Assembly (NCBI GenBank): GCA_963810485.1
Contig: CAWENQ010000005.1
Span: 186,001 to 250,000 of the forward strand
Reading direction: 5' to 3'
Length of the DNA: 64,000 bases
Source: DATKFM01 sp963810485
GTDB taxonomy: Bacteria > Pseudomonadota > Alphaproteobacteria > Dongiales > Dongiaceae
Under the pieces are notes generated by a model. The model did no database searches. It saw only the letters and a list, made by a program, of their open reading frames with translations, and had not been told where the DNA came from. A program made the translations under genes and the position numbers. Positions 55,749 through 64,000 of the stretch are shown here, in pieces; position 1 is the first letter of the stretch, and the number at the start of each line of letters is the position of its first letter.

Positions 55749-58700
55749 ATGACCGGACAACCCAAACCCACAGTCTCCGCCATGGCGGCGTTCGATAGAT
55801 TGCCGCCGGCGTTTCCGGCCGCCGACCTCCAGACAATTGCCCGTGAGCGCTTCGACTTGACGGGAGAGATCACGCCGCTGGTCAGCGAGCGGGATCAGAA
55901 TGCGCGGATCAACACGCCTGACGGCGACTATGTGCTGAAGATCGCCAATCTGGGCGAGGACCGTTTGGCACTGGAGTTCCAGCAGGCAGTGCTGGCGCAT
56001 CTGGAAACCGTGGCGCCGGACCTGGGTGTGCCGCACATCCGCCCGGCGAAGAGCGGCGATGGTATCGTGAGCTGGCCGTCGGCCGATGGCCGGGACGCCC
56101 ATCTGGTGCGCGCGGTAAGCTTTCTGCCGGGCCGGCTGTTCAGCGCCGTGCCGCGCACGTCGGCGCTGCTGGAGAGTTTGGGCCGATTCATGGGCCGGCT
56201 GTCGCGGGCGCTGCAGGGCTTCGGCCATGGGGCGGCGCACCGTCCCGATTTCCTGTGGAACCTGGACAATGCGGAAGGTTGCCGCGGCTATATCGCCGAC
56301 ATCGCCAAGGCTGAGGACCGGGCGCTGGTGGAGCGGGTCTTCGTCCGCTACCAGGCGCAGGTGAAGCCGCGCCTGCCGCGGCTGCGCGCCGCCGTGATCC
56401 ATCATGACGCCAACGACAACAACATCATCGTCGATGCGGCAGACGCCGGCAAAGTCACCGGCCTGATCGATTTCGGCGACATGCTGTTCGGCCGGCAGAT
56501 CAATGAGCTGGCGGTCACGCTCGCCTATGCGTTGCTGGACATGCCCGATGCGATCGCGGCCGCGCGGCCACTGATCCACGGCTATCACGCCGAGTTCCCG
56601 CTGACGGAAGACGAGCTTGCCGTGCTGTTCGATCTCGTCGCCATGCGGCTGGCGATGAGCGTCTGCATTTCCTCGCGGCGGGCGAAGCAATATCCTGACA
56701 ACGAGTATCTGCTGATCTCGCAGAAACCGGCCTTCGAAATGCTGCGGCGGCTGGATGGAATGAATCCGCATTTCCTATATTTCGCCGCGCGTGAAGCGGC
56801 GGGCCTGACGCCGGTGCCCACGCATGATGCCGTTGTTCCCTGGCTGAAATCGGCGGATTGCAAACCGGCGTCAGTGCTGCCGTTCGAAATCGGCCGCGCC
56901 GGTCGGGTCGTCATTTCGCTGCAATCCGGGGCACCTGGCATGGAGCATGCCACGGATCCGCATGCCTATTGGAGCTGGCTGAAGGCAAAGATGGCGGGCG
57001 AGGGCGCATTGTATGCGCTCGGACTCTATGGGGAAGACCGCAATTGCTATGCCGGCGAGCAGTTCAAGACCGATGCGCCGGAGATGCGCTCGGTCCACAC
57101 CGGCATCGATCTCTTCATCGAGGCGGAGACGCCCTTGCATGCGCCGCTGCCCGGCCGCGTGGTCAGCGTCGTCGACAATGCCTTCGCCTATGATTACGGC
57201 CCGACCGTGATCCTGGAGCATCGCGCCGGAGCCGATGGCCCAGCCTTCTATACGCTCTACGGCCATCTGTCGCGGCGCACGCTGGAGACTGTGGCCGCGG
57301 GCCAGACGGTCGCGGCGGGGCAGGTGATCGGCTATATCGGCGACCCCAGCGTCAACGGCAATTGGGCGCCCCATGTGCATGTGCAGATCATGACCGATCT
57401 CATGGGCAAAAGCGGCAATTTCGAGGGCGCGGGCGAGCCGAGCCGCTGGGCCATCTGGAGTTCCATCTGCCCGGACACGAACCTGCTGCTGCGGCTCGAC
57501 GAGGCGACCTTCCGTCCCGATCCTGCGCCACCGGATGTACTGCTAAAGAAGCGCGGCGATCTGCTGGGCCCATCGCTCAGCATCAGCTACCGCAGGAAGC
57601 TGAAGGTCATCAGGGGCAGGGGCGCCTATCTCTATGACCACACCGGCCGCGCCTATCTGGATTGCGTGAACAACATCTGCCATGTGGGCCACTGCCATCC
57701 GAAGGTGGTTGAGGCACTGTCAACGCAGGCGGCGATCCTCAATACCAACACCCGCTATCTGCATGACACGATCCTGGCCTATGCCGAGCGCATCGCCGCC
57801 ACCATGCCGGAGCCGCTGCGGGTGGTGTATTTCGTCTGCTCGGGGTCGGAGGCCAACGAACTGGCGCTGCGGCTGGGGCGCACGGCGACAGGACGCAAGG
57901 ACATCATCTCCGTCGACTGGGGCTATCACGGCAACACGCAGAACCTGGTGGACATCAGCCCCTACAAGTTCAACCGCAAGGGTGGCGCCGGAAAGCCCGA
58001 GCATGTGCATATCGCCGATCTCCCCGATCCTTATCGCGGGCCGCACAAGGGCTATGGCGAGGCGACGGGACGCGCCTATGCCCAATCGGTGGCCGAGCGC
58101 ATTGCCGATGTACGGGCGCGCACCGGTGCGGGGCCGGCCGCCTTCATCGCGGAGTCGATATCAGGCTGCGGCGGGCAGATCGTCTTCCCCGACGGCTATC
58201 TGCGCCATGCCTTCGATCACGTGCGCGCGGCGGGCGGAATCTGCATCGCCGACGAGGTGCAGGTGGGCTTCGGCCGCGTCGGCGACGCCCTATGGGCCTA
58301 TCAGCCCCAGGGCGTGGTGCCGGATATCGTCACGCTGGGCAAGCCGATGGGCAACGGCCATCCGCTCGCAGCGGTCGTCACGACCCACGCCATCGCCGAG
58401 CGCTTCGCCAACGGCATGGAGTACTTCAACTCCTTCGGCGGCAATCCGGTGTCTTGCGCCGTCGGCATGGCGGTGCTGGACGTGATCGAGCAGGAGGGTT
58501 TGCAACGCCGGGCTTTCGAAACCGGCAACTATCTGCTGGAGCGGTTCCACGATATGCAGGTACGTCACGATCTGATCGGCGATGTTCGCGGCCGCGGCAT
58601 GTACCAGGGCATCGAGCTGGTCCGCGACCGCGGGACGCTTGAACCCGCGACTTCGGAGGCCGGCGATGTGATCAACATCCTCCGGGATCGCGGTGTGCTC

Positions 58701-58832
58701 TTGTCCACCGACGGGCCGTTCGACAACGTGCTCAAGCTGAAGCCGCCGATCGTCTTCGGCCGCGAGGAAGCCGATATACTCTGCGACGAACTGGAAGTTG
58801 CGCTGGCGCAGGTCGGCCGCGCGCGGCGTTAG
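55749..58832 (+). CDS. Fusion of APH-type kinase, M23 peptidase-like and class III aminotransferase domains
   Basis: 1027 residues, one continuous frame, 22 bases after the GH1 gene. Residues 1-350: aminoglycoside-phosphotransferase fold with catalytic HHDANDNN at about 218-225 and LIDFGDMLFG. Residues 380-575: M23 metallopeptidase-like with H450 and D454 in VHTGIDLFIE and HVHVQ (542-546), the zinc ligands. Residues 585-1027: PLP class III aminotransferase with K865 in TLGKPMGNGHPLAAV and ADEVQVGFGR. In mammals AGPHD1 and AGXT2L2 act in series as hydroxylysine kinase and phospholyase; this fusion could do the same. The M23-like part is thought to be a structural insertion or a cleavage module; its role is unknown. 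Confidence 0.9.
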   Translation: MTGQPKPTVSAMAAFDRLPPAFPAADLQTIARERFDLTGEITPLVSERDQNARINTPDGDYVLKIANLGEDRLALEFQQAVLAHLETVAPDLGVPHIRPAKSGDGIVSWPSADGRDAHLVRAVSFLPGRLFSAVPRTSALLESLGRFMGRLSRALQGFGHGAAHRPDFLWNLDNAEGCRGYIADIAKAEDRALVERVFVRYQAQVKPRLPRLRAAVIHHDANDNNIIVDAADAGKVTGLIDFGDMLFGRQINELAVTLAYALLDMPDAIAAARPLIHGYHAEFPLTEDELAVLFDLVAMRLAMSVCISSRRAKQYPDNEYLLISQKPAFEMLRRLDGMNPHFLYFAAREAAGLTPVPTHDAVVPWLKSADCKPASVLPFEIGRAGRVVISLQSGAPGMEHATDPHAYWSWLKAKMAGEGALYALGLYGEDRNCYAGEQFKTDAPEMRSVHTGIDLFIEAETPLHAPLPGRVVSVVDNAFAYDYGPTVILEHRAGADGPAFYTLYGHLSRRTLETVAAGQTVAAGQVIGYIGDPSVNGNWAPHVHVQIMTDLMGKSGNFEGAGEPSRWAIWSSICPDTNLLLRLDEATFRPDPAPPDVLLKKRGDLLGPSLSISYRRKLKVIRGRGAYLYDHTGRAYLDCVNNICHVGHCHPKVVEALSTQAAILNTNTRYLHDTILAYAERIAATMPEPLRVVYFVCSGSEANELALRLGRTATGRKDIISVDWGYHGNTQNLVDISPYKFNRKGGAGKPEHVHIADLPDPYRGPHKGYGEATGRAYAQSVAERIADVRARTGAGPAAFIAESISGCGGQIVFPDGYLRHAFDHVRAAGGICIADEVQVGFGRVGDALWAYQPQGVVPDIVTLGKPMGNGHPLAAVVTTHAIAERFANGMEYFNSFGGNPVSCAVGMAVLDVIEQEGLQRRAFETGNYLLERFHDMQVRHDLIGDVRGRGMYQGIELVRDRGTLEPATSEAGDVINILRDRGVLLSTDGPFDNVLKLKPPIVFGREEADILCDELEVALAQVGRARR

Positions 58833-59144
58833 CAGAAATCTTCGAGCCCGGCATCAAACGGAGCATGCTCAACAGGTGCTATCGGTCACTTGTGGGGCGC
58901 TGTTAATCCCTTTTTTGGAATTGGCGCTGCACGCCCTGGGTCGTTTTCGCATCCCGAGGCGGGAGCTATCCTTGAAAGGCCTAAAGAATTCCGAAATTAA
59001 GAATTAACGCGTTAACAATGATTTACGGCTATTTTCTTCCGCGTCGGGCCTTACTTTTGGCCGAATATTTGTGTAAGATTTTACTCAAGTTCCGGCGCCC
59101 CACATTGGGCAACTCACAAACGGAACGTCGCGGGAGTGGAAAAG
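58833..59144. other. Intergenic region, AT-rich at its right end
   Basis: About 310 bases. A perfect 12-base palindrome, TTAACGCGTTAA (59004-59015), lies in an AT-rich stretch that probably holds the promoter of the small membrane protein gene. No gene is seen. Confidence 0.45.
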
Positions 59145-59336
59145 ATGTTGGCTTCGATCGGGCGCAAGTCCGCAAATGACTGGAGCTTTGTTCATTCGCC
59201 AATCGCCTTCGGTCCGTCGCTGAAGCGCACAGCCGCTGCCATCGGCTGGGGTGTCGCCATCGGCGCCGGCACCATGCTGTTCGAGGTTGTCGCCGTCGTC
59301 GGCGCGCTCTACGCATCGGGCATCGTCGCCCTCTAG
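59145..59336 (+). CDS. Small hypothetical membrane protein (63 residues)
   Basis: ATG at 59145 with GGGAG about 12 bases upstream; a GTG at 59136 is less likely. The hydrophilic start (MLASIGRKSANDWSFVHSPI) leads into one long hydrophobic segment near residues 35-62 (GVAIGAGTMLFEVVAVVGAL). It is probably a single-pass membrane protein. I do not recognise a family. The DMT transporter gene begins 53 bases further on. Confidence 0.5.
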   Translation: MLASIGRKSANDWSFVHSPIAFGPSLKRTAAAIGWGVAIGAGTMLFEVVAVVGALYASGIVAL

Positions 59337-59389
59337 CAGTTGCCGCGCCGGGTTGTGCGGCCGCCGCGTCCCGCTAAATTGCGGGCGCC

Positions 59390-60307
59390 ATGGCCGCCCG
59401 ATCCCAGCATTCTGCGACATTGCCGTCCCTTGCCATCGCCGCCAGCGGCCTGCTCTGGGGCCTTTGGTGGATTCCGCTGCGGCTGGTCGAAGGGGCCGGG
59501 CTTCGGGGCGCCTGGGCCAGCATCGTCATCTTCGGTCTTTGCGCGCTGCTGACGCTGCCGCTGGCGCTGCGCGGCCGCCGGCCGAACAGCGACGAAATCC
59601 GCAACCTCCTGATCATGGGCGTGATGTCCGGCGTGACGCTGGCGCTCTGGAACTTCGCGCTGCTGACCGGCAGCGTGGTACGCGTCACCCTGCTGTTCTA
59701 TCTGGCGCCGGTCTGGGGAACGCTGTTCGGCTTCCTGTTCTTCGATTTGCCCCTGCGTGGCTTCCGCGTGCTGACCATCGCCTTCGGCTTTGCCGGTGCG
59801 ATCATCCTGTTGGGGCTGGAGGGGCTGGGCTCGGCGCCGCTGTCGCTGGCCGACGGCGCGGCGCTCATCTCCAGCATCGCCTTCGCCCTGACGGCGACCT
59901 ACTCGCGCAAGCTCGGGGGAGAAATCACCGGCTGGCAGAAGACATTCGTGTCGGGCGCGATGGGCGCGCTGTTTGCAGTGCCCCTGCTCGCGTTGCCCCT
60001 TGCGGCGGGGGCGCTGCCGTCGCCGGCCATCATCAGTTCGGCTGCTCACTTCCTGCTGATCTGCATGATATGGCAGGTGCTGCTCGCCTGGCTGGTCATG
60101 TGGGGCAGCGGATTTGTCGAGCCTGGGCGCGTGACCGTGCTGCTTCTGCTCGAGGTCGTCGGCGCCGCCATCAGCGCCGCCATCCTGACCGACGAACCCT
60201 TCGGCTGGCGCGAGATCCTGGGCTGCATCTTCATTGTCGGCGCCGGCCTGATCGAGGGTTTTGACGAGATCCGCGCCAGCCGCACCGCGGAGCAGAAATC
60301 CGCCTGA
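59390..60307 (+). CDS. DMT superfamily transporter (EamA family)
   Basis: 305 residues with ten membrane helices in two EamA repeats (LAIAASGLLWGLWWIPLRLV at the start and DGAALISSIAFALTATYSRK in the middle; GWREILGCIFIVGAGLIEGF at the end). It belongs to a different branch from the EamA protein at 24 kb, whose helix 1 motif is AVWGGSFFF. Likely an inner-membrane metabolite exporter; substrate unknown. The acyl-CoA synthetase gene follows after 80 bases. Confidence 0.88.
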   Translation: MAARSQHSATLPSLAIAASGLLWGLWWIPLRLVEGAGLRGAWASIVIFGLCALLTLPLALRGRRPNSDEIRNLLIMGVMSGVTLALWNFALLTGSVVRVTLLFYLAPVWGTLFGFLFFDLPLRGFRVLTIAFGFAGAIILLGLEGLGSAPLSLADGAALISSIAFALTATYSRKLGGEITGWQKTFVSGAMGALFAVPLLALPLAAGALPSPAIISSAAHFLLICMIWQVLLAWLVMWGSGFVEPGRVTVLLLLEVVGAAISAAILTDEPFGWREILGCIFIVGAGLIEGFDEIRASRTAEQKSA

Positions 60308-60387
60308 CGCCGCTGCTTGCCAACGGCCTTGGCACCGTGGTTTTCTGACCGGAAAGAGAAAATCCGCCGAGGAGGGAGCCAAGCGTC

Positions 60388-62079
60388 ATGGGCAAGCTGA
60401 GCCGCAGCTATGTGCATGGCGGCAGCGAGAAGCCGCTGATCGGCCAGACGGTGGGCGAATATTTCGATGCTGCCGCGCAGCGCTGGGCCGATTGCGATGC
60501 CCTCATCGTCCGGCAGCAGAATCTGCGCTGGACCTATCGCGAGCTGCAGCAGCGGATCGACGCCTTCGCGGCCGGATTGCTGGCGCTCGGGCTGCAGCCC
60601 GGCGACCGCATCGGCATCTGGTCGCCGAACAATTCGGAATGGGTGATCACCCAGTTCGCGACCGCCAAGGCCGGGCTGATACTCGTCAACATCAATCCGG
60701 CCTACCGGCTGGCCGAGCTGGAATATGCGCTGAACAAAGTCGGCTGCAAGGCGCTGATCACGGCCACGGCGCTGAAGAGCAGCGACTACATCGCCATGCT
60801 CAACGAACTGGCGCCGGAGCTGGCGAGTTGCCAGCCGGGCAAGCTGCGCGCCGCCAGACTGCCGGACCTGCGCACGGTGATCCGCATCGGCGGCCCGTCG
60901 CCGGGCATGCTCGCATTCGACGATGTGCCCGCGCTCGGCACGGATGCCGAGCGCCAGAGGCTGCGGGAGATCGGCGCCGAGCTGCAGTTCGACGATCCCA
61001 TCAACATCCAGTTCACCAGCGGCACCACGGGTTTCCCCAAGGGTGCGACGCTGACCCATCACAACATCCTCAACAACGGCTACTTCATCGGCGAGACCAT
61101 GCGGCTCACCGAGAAGGACCGCATCTGCATTCCCGTGCCGCTCTATCACTGCTTCGGCATGGTGCTGGGCAATCTCGCCTGCATCACCCATGGCGCGGCG
61201 ATGGTCTATCCCGGCGAGGCGTTCGATCCCCAGGCGGTGCTGGCGGCGGTGCAGGACGAGCGATGCACGGGTCTCTATGGCGTGCCCACCATGTTCATTG
61301 CCGAGCTGGGCCATGCCGAGTTCAAGCGCTTCGACCTTTCCTCGCTGCGCACCGGCATCATGGCGGGCTCGCCTTGCCCCACCGAAGTCATGAAGCGCGT
61401 GGTCGGCGAGATGCATATGCGCGACGTGACCATCTGCTACGGCATGACGGAAACCAGTCCCGTCAGCTTCCAGACCGCGGCCGACGATCCGCTGGAAAAG
61501 CGCGTCGGCAGCGTCGGCCGCATCCATCCCCATCTGGAGGTGAAGGTCGTCGACGAGTCGGGCCGCATCGTGCCGCCGGGCATGCCGGGCGAGCTCTGCA
61601 CCCGCGGCTATTCCGTCATGCGCGGCTATTGGAACGACGCCGACAAGACCGCCGAGGCGATCGATAGCGGGCGCTGGATGCATACCGGCGATCTGGCCAC
61701 GCTGGACGAGGACGGCTATTGCAACATCGTCGGCCGGATCAAGGACATGGTGATCCGCGGCGGCGAGAACATCTATCCCCGGGAGATCGAGGAATTCCTC
61801 TACCGGCATCCGAAAGTGCAGGATGTCCAGGTTATCGGCGTGCCCGACGCAAAGTATGGCGAGGAGCTTTGCGCCTGGGTCCGGCTGAAGGCCGAGCAGC
61901 AGGCGAGCCCCGAGGATATCCGCGAGTTCTGCAAGGGCCAGATCGCCCACTACAAGATCCCGCGCTACGTCAAGTTCGTCGACAGCTTCCCCATGACCGT
62001 GACCGGCAAGATCCAGAAGTACCTGATGCGGGAGCAGATGAAGCGGGAACTCGGTCTGAGCGACGAAAAAACCGCGTGA
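60388..62079 (+). CDS. AMP-binding acyl-CoA synthetase (FadD-like)
   Basis: 563 residues, ATG preceded by GAGGAGGGAGCC. Adenylate-forming enzyme that activates a carboxylic acid with ATP and joins it to CoA. Core motifs: P-loop-like FTSGTTGFPKGATLTHHN, ICYGMTETSPVSFQ, WMHTGDLATLDEDGYCNIVG, RIKDMVIRGGENIYPREIEE and the C-terminal lysine in VTGKIQKYLMREQM. It most resembles medium/long-chain fatty acyl-CoA ligases. It could feed the acyl-CoA dehydrogenases elsewhere in the window, but no direct genetic link is seen. Confidence 0.93.
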   Translation: MGKLSRSYVHGGSEKPLIGQTVGEYFDAAAQRWADCDALIVRQQNLRWTYRELQQRIDAFAAGLLALGLQPGDRIGIWSPNNSEWVITQFATAKAGLILVNINPAYRLAELEYALNKVGCKALITATALKSSDYIAMLNELAPELASCQPGKLRAARLPDLRTVIRIGGPSPGMLAFDDVPALGTDAERQRLREIGAELQFDDPINIQFTSGTTGFPKGATLTHHNILNNGYFIGETMRLTEKDRICIPVPLYHCFGMVLGNLACITHGAAMVYPGEAFDPQAVLAAVQDERCTGLYGVPTMFIAELGHAEFKRFDLSSLRTGIMAGSPCPTEVMKRVVGEMHMRDVTICYGMTETSPVSFQTAADDPLEKRVGSVGRIHPHLEVKVVDESGRIVPPGMPGELCTRGYSVMRGYWNDADKTAEAIDSGRWMHTGDLATLDEDGYCNIVGRIKDMVIRGGENIYPREIEEFLYRHPKVQDVQVIGVPDAKYGEELCAWVRLKAEQQASPEDIREFCKGQIAHYKIPRYVKFVDSFPMTVTGKIQKYLMREQMKRELGLSDEKTA

Positions 62080-62198
62080 TTGCCGCACTTTCCCGGCGGA
62101 CGGCGGCTTCCGGCCGGTTGACGCTTTGCGCCGCCTGCGGTCTACTGGCCGGTAGAAATCAACGAGCGCAGACAGCGCCTAACCAGGGAGAGAAGCTC

Positions 62199-63332
62199 AT
62201 GGATAACAATGGTTTGATTCGCGTCCGGTCGTTCGGATCGGTGACGCGGCGCGACGTCATGAAAGGCGCCGCTGCGATGGGCGTGATGGCCGCGGCCGGT
62301 CTCGGCGCGACCGCCGCATCGGCAAAGTCCACCGTCTCGCTGTTCGGCTGGCAGGGCTATGACGAAGGCCTTCGGGTCGGCGATTTCCTCGCCAAGAACG
62401 ACATCGAAGTGAACTTCACGCCAATCGGCAACAATGACGAGATCGTCACGCGGCTCGCCAGCGGCGGCGTGGGTCAGATGGACCTGGTCACGCCTTACAT
62501 GGGCTATATCCCGTTGATGGTGGCGGCCGAACTGCTCGATCCCGTGGACGAGGCGCTGGTGCCGAATCTGGCGAAGGTGCCGGAAGTGTTCCGCAACGAT
62601 TCCAACCTGGTCATTGACGGTGTGCGCTATGCGGTGCCGTTCACCTGGGGCTCCGGCCCGATGGCCTACGATCCCGCCGCGTTCTCGGCGCCGCCCACCT
62701 CCTGGAAAGTGATCCTCGAGGATAGCTTGAAGGGCAAGGTCGGCATGATGGACGATCCCATCGGCAACCAGATGCTCGCCGCCATCATCGCCACCGACGC
62801 CAAGGTGGCGACGGAACTGACCAAGGACCAGCTCGACCAGGCGACCGAGTTCCTGATCAAGCTGAAGAAGGACCATGTCCGCACGCTGTCGGCATCGTGG
62901 GGCGAATTGGCCGACGCTCTCGCGCGCAACGAGATCGTCGTCACCTTCAGCGGCGGCGAATTCCTCAAGAAGTTTGTCGCCGACAAGGGCAAGGTGATCG
63001 AGTTCACCTATCCGGAAGAAGGCACCTTCGGCTGGCTCGACAGCTATTGCATCGGCAAGAACGCGCCGAACCGCGAGGCGGCCCACAAGCTGGCCAACCA
63101 GGTGCTGGAGGTGGACGCGCAGCTTGCCTTCACCAAGAGCACGCTGCAGGGCATCGTCAATCCCGATGCGATCGCCCAGCTTCCGCCGGAACTCAAGATC
63201 TATCCCTATGACGATCTGGCGGGCTTCCAGAAGAAGGCGGCCTTCTATCCGATGCCGCCGATGGAGTTCGGCGGCGAATACGCCTCCTGGACCGAGTGGC
63301 AAGAGGCCTATCAGCGCTTCAAGGCGGCGTAA
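62199..63332 (+). CDS. ABC transporter substrate-binding protein, polyamine type (PotD-like), Tat-exported
   Basis: 377 residues from the ATG at 62199 (AGGGAGAGAAGC upstream). The twin-arginine signal VTRRDVMKGAAAMGVMAAAG is followed by an ALA-like cleavage region and the PotD/PotF-like body: STVSLFGWQGYDEGLRVGDF, VNFTPIGNNDEIVTRLASGG, MDLVTPYMGYIPLMVAAELL, YAVPFTWGSGPMAYDPAAF. The putrescine/spermidine-type receptor is expected to deliver its ligand to permease and ATPase subunits that are not in the window. The SDR gene follows 62 bases later. Confidence 0.92.
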   Translation: MDNNGLIRVRSFGSVTRRDVMKGAAAMGVMAAAGLGATAASAKSTVSLFGWQGYDEGLRVGDFLAKNDIEVNFTPIGNNDEIVTRLASGGVGQMDLVTPYMGYIPLMVAAELLDPVDEALVPNLAKVPEVFRNDSNLVIDGVRYAVPFTWGSGPMAYDPAAFSAPPTSWKVILEDSLKGKVGMMDDPIGNQMLAAIIATDAKVATELTKDQLDQATEFLIKLKKDHVRTLSASWGELADALARNEIVVTFSGGEFLKKFVADKGKVIEFTYPEEGTFGWLDSYCIGKNAPNREAAHKLANQVLEVDAQLAFTKSTLQGIVNPDAIAQLPPELKIYPYDDLAGFQKKAAFYPMPPMEFGGEYASWTEWQEAYQRFKAA

Positions 63333-63346
63333 CTTCCGTCTGCTGC

Positions 63347-63385
63347 ACCGACCTCCCCTGCAACGCGGGGGAGGGTCGGGAAGGG
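63347..63385. repeat. Short palindromic repeat fragment
   Basis: CGACCTCCCCTGCAACGCGG and GGGAGGGTCGGGAAGGGGTG form CCTCCCC-TGCAACGC-GGGGGAGG and a longer partly paired stem. It resembles half of the REP-like unit of the 19.4 and 43.8 kb elements. It also sits where a terminator for the binding-protein gene would be. Confidence 0.4.
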
Positions 63386-63394
63386 GTGGCGGCG

Positions 63395-64000
63395 ATGGCC
63401 GATCTTTCTGGCAAGGTTGCTGTAATCACCGGCGCGGCCTCGGGTATCGGCCGCGCCGGCGTTCGCGCTTTTGCTGACGCGGGCGCCCAGGTCGTGGTCG
63501 CCGACATCAACGAGAAGAATGGCCGGGCCGTCGTCGAGGAGACCGGCGCCGGCAAGGCCGCCTTCGAGAAGGTCGATGTGCGGGACAGCCAGTCCGTGCA
63601 GCGCATGGCGGCCAACACGGTTGCCAAGTTCGGCAGGATCGACGCCCTGTTCCACAATGCCATGAATGTGCCGCTGGTGAACAAGGGCGATGGGCGGGCC
63701 ACCGAGTTGCCGGAGGAGACCTGGCTCGAGATCGTCAATCTTGTGCTGAACGGCACGTTCTACTGCTGCAAATATGTCGGCCAGCAGATGCTGCGGCAGA
63801 AATCGGGCTCGATCATCCTGACCGCGACCACCGACGCCCTGATCGGCCAGGCGGGGATCGACGCCTATACCGCGGCCAAGGGCGGCGTCGTGGCGCTGAC
63901 CCGGTCCTTCGCCGCCGGCGTGTCGCCGGAGGGCGTGCGCGTCAACGCCATCTGTCCCGGCTTCGTCGAGACGCCGCACCAGGCGCCGTTCATGGACAAT
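63395..64000 (+). CDS. Short-chain dehydrogenase/reductase (SDR), N-terminal 202 residues
   Basis: Starts at the ATG at 63395 and runs off the right edge without a stop. Classical SDR motifs: the NAD(P)-binding VAVITGAASGIGRAGVRAFA, the D after the second strand (VVVADINEKNGR), N-A-x (ALFHNAMNVP in place of the usual NNAG), the catalytic S/Y/K region (SIILTATTDALIGQAGIDAY, YTAAKGG) and PG motif NAICPGFVETP. The change from NNAG to HNAM is unusual but found in the family. Probably oxidises or reduces a small alcohol or ketone; linked by position to the polyamine binding protein. Confidence 0.88.
   Translation, partial: MADLSGKVAVITGAASGIGRAGVRAFADAGAQVVVADINEKNGRAVVEETGAGKAAFEKVDVRDSQSVQRMAANTVAKFGRIDALFHNAMNVPLVNKGDGRATELPEETWLEIVNLVLNGTFYCCKYVGQQMLRQKSGSIILTATTDALIGQAGIDAYTAAKGGVVALTRSFAAGVSPEGVRVNAICPGFVETPHQAPFMDN

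Noticed and set aside
59004..59015. TTAACGCGTTAA considered as a CtrA site
   Set aside because: Spacing between TTAA halves is four, not seven.

Overview
The window reads as a piece of a GC-rich alphaproteobacterial chromosome, most likely Rhodospirillales or a relative. Pointers are the tetrameric sarcosine oxidase operon in soxBDAG order, a bacterial alternative oxidase, DUF6285 and DUF1203 genes, a CtrA-type TTAA-N7-TTAA box, and palindromic intergenic repeats of the kind seen in these bacteria. I see no rRNA, tRNA, CRISPR array, phage gene or transposase. The species cannot be named from the sequence alone.

Layout, left to right. 1-4.9 kb: end of a cysteine-desulfurase-like gene, then an RND efflux adaptor/permease pair. 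4.9-12.4 kb, minus strand: a tight seven-gene operon for a membrane-bound hydrogenase-4/complex-I-like assembly, headed by an XRE regulator with a clear promoter/operator; the large subunit has lost its [NiFe] cysteines. 12.9-17.7 kb: CopD-like membrane protein, an acyl-CoA dehydrogenase / phosphotransferase / DUF6285 operon with an extra secreted-protein gene inserted, and a VOC protein. 17.8-23.2 kb: sarcosine oxidase operon with a REPIN-like element between soxD and soxA. 23.3-26.6 kb: DinB-like protein, DMT exporter, Ada, DUF1203.

26.7-36.3 kb is the most unusual part. One gene of about 1770 codons encodes two tandem copies of a MurF-like ligase plus CapA-like phosphatase unit. Two related helical-barrel proteins follow it. 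Facing them is a secreted protein made mostly of aspartate and glycine with a lysine-rich tail, preceded by a CtrA box and ended by tandem hairpins. I read the first three genes as a candidate polymer (peptide capsule or wall-modification) locus; that reading is inference.

36.8-51.5 kb: CaiD-like hydratase, PstS, a chemoreceptor, alternative oxidase, acyl-CoA dehydrogenase, two CocE/NonD hydrolases with two small genes, a diheme cytochrome c and a DUF4846 protein. 51.7-64 kb: amino-acid ABC transporter parts with an oversized permease, a GH1 glucosidase, a kinase-M23-aminotransferase fusion, a small membrane protein, a DMT transporter, an acyl-CoA synthetase, a Tat-exported polyamine-type binding protein and an SDR cut by the right edge.

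Six otherwise complete genes (soxB, soxA, pstS, the chemoreceptor and both NonD hydrolases) carry eight apparent frameshifts between them, seven of them one extra base. This pattern looks more like residual sequencing or assembly indels than true decay, so these genes are annotated as single loci with their breakpoints.
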